Source: Nosocomiicoccus ampullae
Lineage (GTDB): Bacteria > Bacillota > Bacilli > Staphylococcales > Salinicoccaceae
NCBI RefSeq assembly: GCF_001696685.1
Contig: NZ_MBFG01000026.1
Coordinates: 1-7,980, forward strand
Direction of reading: 5' to 3'
DNA: 7,980 bases
Positions 4,972 to 7,980 of this stretch are shown one piece after another (positions within the stretch are counted from its first letter, which is position 1; every line of letters begins with the position of its first letter). Below the pieces are notes generated by a model. It worked only from the letters and a program-made list of their open reading frames with translations. It did no database searches and was not told the DNA's origin. The translations under genes and the position numbers were made by a program.

Positions 4972-6600
4972 TTGGGATATCAAGCACTATATCGTGCGTT
5001 TAGACCGCAAAGTTTTGGCGATGTAGTCGGTCAAAAGCACATAACGCAAACGTTAAAAAATGCGATCGAACGTAACAAAGAATCTCATGCGTATCTTTTT
5101 AATGGTCCACGTGGGACGGGTAAAACGTCGATTGCTAAAATTTTTGCTAAGGCAGTGAATTGTCCTAACAATCACGGTGGAGAACCGTGTAATGATTGTG
5201 CGATTTGTAAAAGTATTACAGAAGGTAGCTCGAACGACGTCATTGAAATCGACGCAGCATCTAATAATGGTGTAGACGAGATTCGTAATATTCGTGAGAA
5301 GGTAAAATATGCACCGAACGAAGCGAAATACAAAGTGTATATTATAGATGAAGTCCATATGTTAACGACAGGTGCTTTTAACGCGCTTTTAAAGACGCTC
5401 GAAGAGCCACCGAATCATGCGATTTTTATCCTTGCAACGACTGAACCGCATAAAATCCCAGCGACGATTATTTCTAGAACGCAACGTTTTGATTTTAAAG
5501 CGATAGAAACTGAAGAGATTATTGAACGGTTAAAGTATGTCTCTGATGCTGAAAATGTAGAGTACGAAGAAGATGCTCTCGCTTATATCGCTCGTTCAGC
5601 TGAAGGTGGAATGCGAGATTCGTTATCGATTCTCGACCAAGTGATTGCATATAGTGGTAATAAAGTTACATTAGATGACGCAGTAATGATTACTGGTGGT
5701 ATTAAATTTGATGAGTTAAATGAATTTATGCAACTCATTTTAAATCTCGAAACTAGAGAAGCGTTTATGAAATATCATCAATTTATAGATGAGGGTAAAG
5801 ATCCGATTCGTCTTGTCCATGAACTCGTCTATTATTTAAGAGATACGATACTATATGATGATGACAAATACGCACTAAACACAGTGGATGATTCGAAACT
5901 TTATCAAATGATTGATATTTTAAATGATGCGATGGTCATGATGCGTTTTAGTGTCAATGTGTCTGTGCATCTTGAAGTGGTCATCGTTAAAATGATCGAA
6001 GTTCTGAAGAAAGATAATGGAGTAAACAACCAATCTCATTCATCTAATAATGGAGAAATTGAGGCGTTAAAAAGAAAAGTGAATGCACTTGAAGCGACAC
6101 TTCAAAATGGTGCCCCAGTGAGACAGATGCCAGAGAGAAAAATTCCACGAAACAAACCATATTCTTTCGAAAAAATTAAAGAAGTACTCGATAAAGCGAA
6201 TCATGAAGATACAGGAAAAATTAAAAGAGAATGGGCAAATGTTATACAACACGTTGAAGCACAGGGACAAAACTCACTTCGTGCACTTATTAAAGACTCA
6301 GATCCGGTGACTGCGAGTGAAACGAAAGTGCTTATTAAGTTTAAAAACGAGGTACATTCTGAACTTATAAACAACGATAGTAATAAAACAGAAGAATTAG
6401 AACGATTGATTCATCCTATAATAGGGAAGAAAGTAAAAGTGGTCGGAGTACCAGAAGAGGCTTGGGAAGACGTTCGACAGAAATATGTTGCGAATTTTAA
6501 AGAATCTAGAGAAGAAACTATGAAGGAAGTAAAGTCTTCTGACAAAGCAAAAGAACTCTTTGATAGCAGTATCGTTGAAATAAAAGGTCAGTCCGATTAA
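4972..6600 (+). CDS. dnaX: DNA polymerase III tau subunit (clamp loader)
   Basis: DnaX is the ATPase of the clamp loader, which opens and loads the beta clamp on DNA and ties the loader to polymerase and helicase. Its 542 residues compare with about 563-565 in Bacillus and Staphylococcus. The N-terminus GYQALYRAFRPQSF is typical. Visible motifs are Walker A GPRGTGKT (45-52), a zinc module of four cysteines (64, 73, 76, 79), Walker B IIDEVH (124-129), sensor 1 ATTEPHK (155-161), the arginine-finger SRT (168-170) and sensor 2 GGMRD (212-216). A short coiled-coil-like helix (361-380) precedes the C-terminal tau region. The start codon is TTG at 4972, with a GGTG ribosome binding site seven bases upstream; no other start fits the conserved N-terminus. 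No AAAAAAG slippery heptamer was seen, so a separate gamma form is not predicted. First gene of dnaX-ebfC-recR. Confidence 0.97.
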   Translation: MGYQALYRAFRPQSFGDVVGQKHITQTLKNAIERNKESHAYLFNGPRGTGKTSIAKIFAKAVNCPNNHGGEPCNDCAICKSITEGSSNDVIEIDAASNNGVDEIRNIREKVKYAPNEAKYKVYIIDEVHMLTTGAFNALLKTLEEPPNHAIFILATTEPHKIPATIISRTQRFDFKAIETEEIIERLKYVSDAENVEYEEDALAYIARSAEGGMRDSLSILDQVIAYSGNKVTLDDAVMITGGIKFDELNEFMQLILNLETREAFMKYHQFIDEGKDPIRLVHELVYYLRDTILYDDDKYALNTVDDSKLYQMIDILNDAMVMMRFSVNVSVHLEVVIVKMIEVLKKDNGVNNQSHSSNNGEIEALKRKVNALEATLQNGAPVRQMPERKIPRNKPYSFEKIKEVLDKANHEDTGKIKREWANVIQHVEAQGQNSLRALIKDSDPVTASETKVLIKFKNEVHSELINNDSNKTEELERLIHPIIGKKVKVVGVPEEAWEDVRQKYVANFKESREETMKEVKSSDKAKELFDSSIVEIKGQSD

Positions 6601-6637
6601 AATAAATACAGTAAATATATTATTGGAGGTTTTATAA

Positions 6638-6961
6638 ATGCGTGGCGGAATGGGTAACATGCAAAATATGATGAAACAAATGCAGAAAATGCAAAAGAAG
6701 ATGGAAGAAGAGCAACAAAAATTAAAAGAAGAAAAGATAGAAGGTAGCGCTGGCGGTGGTATGGTAAAAGTAACAGTGTCAGGTCATAAAGAAATTTTAG
6801 ATGTAGTGATTGACGAGGAAGTTGTCGATCCAGAAGATATCGAAATGCTACAAGACTTAATTACAGCGGCGACAAACGACGCATTAAATAAAGCGGACGA
6901 ACTCGTTTCTGAAAAACTTGGTCAACATACTAAAGGGCTAAACATCCCAGGGCTGATGTAA
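6638..6961 (+). CDS. ebfC: Nucleoid-associated protein, YbaB/EbfC family
   Basis: A 107-residue DNA-binding protein of the YbaB/EbfC family, a small dimer that coats DNA and is nearly always encoded between dnaX and recR. The N-terminus is a Met/Gln/Lys/Glu-rich helix (residues 7-33), followed by [18 protein letters not shown] (36-53), the family's central beta segment, the loop around [11 protein letters not shown] (64-74) and a C-terminal helix. GGAGG at 6625-6629 lies eight bases before the ATG, a strong ribosome binding site. The gap after dnaX is 37 bases, with no promoter or terminator seen. Its precise cellular role is less well defined than those of its neighbours. Confidence 0.95.
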   Translation: MRGGMGNMQNMMKQMQKMQKKMEEEQQKLKEEKIEGSAGGGMVKVTVSGHKEILDVVIDEEVVDPEDIEMLQDLITAATNDALNKADELVSEKLGQHTKGLNIPGLM

Positions 6962-6962
6962 T

Positions 6963-7559
6963 ATGTATTATCCAGAACCAATATCAAAACTTATTGATAG
7001 TTTTATGAAATTGCCTGGTATCGGTCCAAAAACAGCGCAACGTCTCGCGTTCTATGTTCTCAATATGAAAGAGACAGACGTTGTGGATTTCTCTAAAAGT
7101 TTGATGGATGTCAAACGAGAACTACAATATTGTTCGGTCTGTGGTCATATTACGGACGAAGATCCATGCTATATATGTAGGGATAAAAACCGTGACCGCT
7201 CGATGATATGTGTCGTTCAAGATACAAAAGACGTCATTGCGATGGAGAAAATGCGTGAATATAACGGACTATACCACGTACTACACGGTGCGATTTCACC
7301 GATGGATGGTATTGGTCCAGAGGATATTAATGTTCCGAGTTTAATTGAGCGATTAAAAGACGAAAACGTAAAAGAGTTAATACTCGCGACGAATCCAAAT
7401 ATTGAAGGCGAAACTACTGCGATGTATATTACTCGCCTCGTTAAACCGATTGGTATAAAAACGACGCGACTCGCACAAGGGTTATCTATCGGTGGAGATT
7501 TAGAGTATGCCGATGAAGTAACGCTATCGAGAGCGATAGAATATAGAACAGAAATCTAA
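6963..7559 (+). CDS. recR: Recombination mediator protein RecR
   Basis: RecR acts with RecF and RecO to load RecA on single-stranded gaps during DNA repair. The 198 residues match the family length. Motifs in order: helix-hairpin-helix [14 protein letters not shown] (17-30); zinc finger with cysteines 57, 60, 69 and 72 (CSVC and CYIC); and a Toprim domain from about residue 80, with CVVQD (Asp87), ATNPNIEGE (142-150) and the C-terminal GGDLEYADE (177-185) that is conserved in RecR. The ATG begins one base after the ebfC stop codon. The only upstream Shine-Dalgarno-like sequence is a modest AGGG inside the end of ebfC, so translation is probably coupled to ebfC. Confidence 0.97.
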   Translation: MYYPEPISKLIDSFMKLPGIGPKTAQRLAFYVLNMKETDVVDFSKSLMDVKRELQYCSVCGHITDEDPCYICRDKNRDRSMICVVQDTKDVIAMEKMREYNGLYHVLHGAISPMDGIGPEDINVPSLIERLKDENVKELILATNPNIEGETTAMYITRLVKPIGIKTTRLAQGLSIGGDLEYADEVTLSRAIEYRTEI

Positions 7560-7561
7560 AT

Positions 7562-7594
7562 AAAGTTGAGTAGAATGATTTCTACTCAACTTTT
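7562..7594 (+). terminator. Terminator of the dnaX-ebfC-recR operon
   Basis: A perfect 14-bp stem (7562-7575 with 7580-7593), with loop TGAT and ending in CAACTTTT, begins two bases after the recR stop codon. The T tract is short (four) but the stem is strong. It separates the operon from the rRNA promoters. Confidence 0.88.
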
Positions 7595-7616
7595 AAAATT
7601 GATTTTTAAAAAACAC
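7595..7616 (+). promoter_or_regulatory. AT-rich UP-like element of rRNA promoter P1
   Basis: The 22 bases before the P1 -35 box are almost all A and T, with T5 and A6 runs. This resembles UP elements that bind the RNA polymerase alpha subunit at rRNA promoters. A similar A/T-rich stretch (about 7687-7715) precedes P2. Confidence 0.45.
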
Positions 7617-7645
7617 TTGCATTTAAAATATAGACGATGTATAGT
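7617..7645 (+). promoter_or_regulatory. rRNA operon promoter P1
   Basis: TTGCAT (-35, 7617-7622), exactly 17 bases, TATAGT (-10, 7640-7645). Start of transcription is expected near 7652. Confidence 0.8.
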
Positions 7646-7651
7646 ACTATC

Positions 7652-7667
7652 TTGTGAGCAATCACAA
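7652..7667 (+). other. Hairpin at predicted P1 transcript start
   Basis: TTGTGA (7652-7657) and TCACAA (7662-7667) close a GCAA tetraloop of the stable GNRA type. It begins seven bases after the P1 -10 box, so it would form the very 5' end of the P1 transcript. Confidence 0.5.
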
Positions 7668-7716
7668 TAAAGAAATTCAGAACGAAAACAAAAAGTTTTA
7701 ATTTTGAATTTAATAG

Positions 7717-7745
7717 TTGCGTTTTAAAAACGAACGTGCTATAGT
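7717..7745 (+). promoter_or_regulatory. rRNA operon promoter P2
   Basis: TTGCGT (-35, 7717-7722), 17 bases, TATAGT (-10, 7740-7745). Both boxes lie exactly 100 bases downstream of their P1 counterparts and the -10 is identical. Start of transcription is expected near G7753. Confidence 0.82.
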
Positions 7746-7752
7746 AGATATT

Positions 7753-7770
7753 GCGCTTTTCAAAAAGCGC
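7753..7770 (+). other. GC-capped hairpin at predicted P2 transcript start
   Basis: GCGCTTT (7753-7759) pairs with AAAGCGC (7764-7770) around TCAA. It starts eight bases after the P2 -10 box and lacks a T tract, so it is not a terminator. It may protect the 5' end of the pre-rRNA, though this is inference. Confidence 0.55.
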
Positions 7771-7776
7771 ACCAAC

Positions 7777-7817
7777 TGAACATTGAAAACTGAATGACAA
7801 TATGTCAACGTTAATTC
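7777..7817 (+). promoter_or_regulatory. Conserved rRNA leader with boxA-like element
   Basis: TGAACATTGAAAACTGAA (7777-7794) resembles the boxA antitermination element of Firmicutes rRNA leaders, where the Nus factors bind. It continues into a small hairpin, TGACA-ATA-TGTCA (7795-7807), then AACGTTAATTCC. From memory this block is nearly the same as the staphylococcal 16S leader, which supports the taxonomic placement. Confidence 0.6.
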
Positions 7818-7829
7818 CGATAAAAAGAA

Positions 7830-7883
7830 GTTACTATTAAAAGTAACAAGAACTAGAGCGACTAGTATAAAACGCATTTTATA
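7830..7883 (+). other. Two leader hairpins before 16S rRNA
   Basis: GTTACT (7830-7835) pairs with AGTAAC (7842-7847), and TATAAAA (7866-7872) pairs with TTTTATA (7877-7883) around CGCA. They lie in the spacer removed from the precursor. The long processing stem would need the 3' side of 16S, which is outside the window. Confidence 0.4.
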
Positions 7884-7904
7884 AAGAGCTAGAAAACTCT
7901 AACT

Positions 7905-7980
<76 letters not shown>

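Noticed and set aside
4589..4983. Minus-strand open frames across the SRP RNA
   Set aside because: They lie opposite a confidently identified structural RNA, have no ribosome binding site and no recognisable protein features.
6165..6180. A-rich run in dnaX as a possible programmed frameshift site
   Set aside because: The run reads GAA AAA ATT in frame and does not form a slippery heptamer such as A AAA AAG. No frameshift signal was found elsewhere in dnaX.
7606..7800. Minus-strand 64-codon open frame in the rRNA promoter region
   Set aside because: It covers both rRNA promoters and the leader, with low-complexity Phe/Val-rich translation; an artefact of AT-rich DNA.

Overview
The window looks like the chromosome of a low-GC Gram-positive coccus of the Staphylococcaceae/Salinicoccaceae group (the Staphylococcus, Jeotgalicoccus, Nosocomiicoccus neighbourhood). 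Three things point there: the block SRP RNA - dnaX - ebfC - recR - rRNA operon, which is the arrangement known from staphylococci; an rRNA leader that, from memory, closely matches the staphylococcal leader around 7777-7817; and Firmicutes-type ribosome binding sites and promoters throughout. The genus cannot be fixed from the 76 bases of 16S rRNA visible.

Left half (1-4531) is accessory. It starts inside a very AT-rich MFS efflux-type transporter (+ strand, 5' end cut by the window). A strong bidirectional terminator separates this from two minus-strand genes: a 2-oxoglutarate/Fe(II) dioxygenase of the free-amino-acid hydroxylase type, followed downstream by a GltS-family sodium/glutamate symporter with its own extended -10 promoter and a candidate CcpA (cre) site. 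Divergent from the dioxygenase is a gene for a secreted, repeat-containing, C-terminally membrane-anchored surface protein.

Right half (4535-7980) is core. It holds the Bacillus-type SRP RNA (about 268 nt, own promoter, closing helix running into a T tract), a second terminator, then the dnaX-ebfC-recR operon (clamp-loader tau subunit, nucleoid-associated YbaB/EbfC protein, recombination mediator RecR), which ends in a 14-bp hairpin terminator. After it comes a typical tandem-promoter rRNA control region: P1 and P2 lie exactly 100 bp apart with identical -10 boxes, followed by a leader with a boxA-like element and the first bases of 16S rRNA.

I found no CRISPR array, intact mobile element, tRNA gene or clearly new defence or biosynthetic system. 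The most interesting points are the dioxygenase/GltS pair, the repeat-rich anchored surface protein without an LPXTG motif, the hairpins placed at the predicted start of both rRNA transcripts, and signs that the AT-rich transporter was acquired horizontally.
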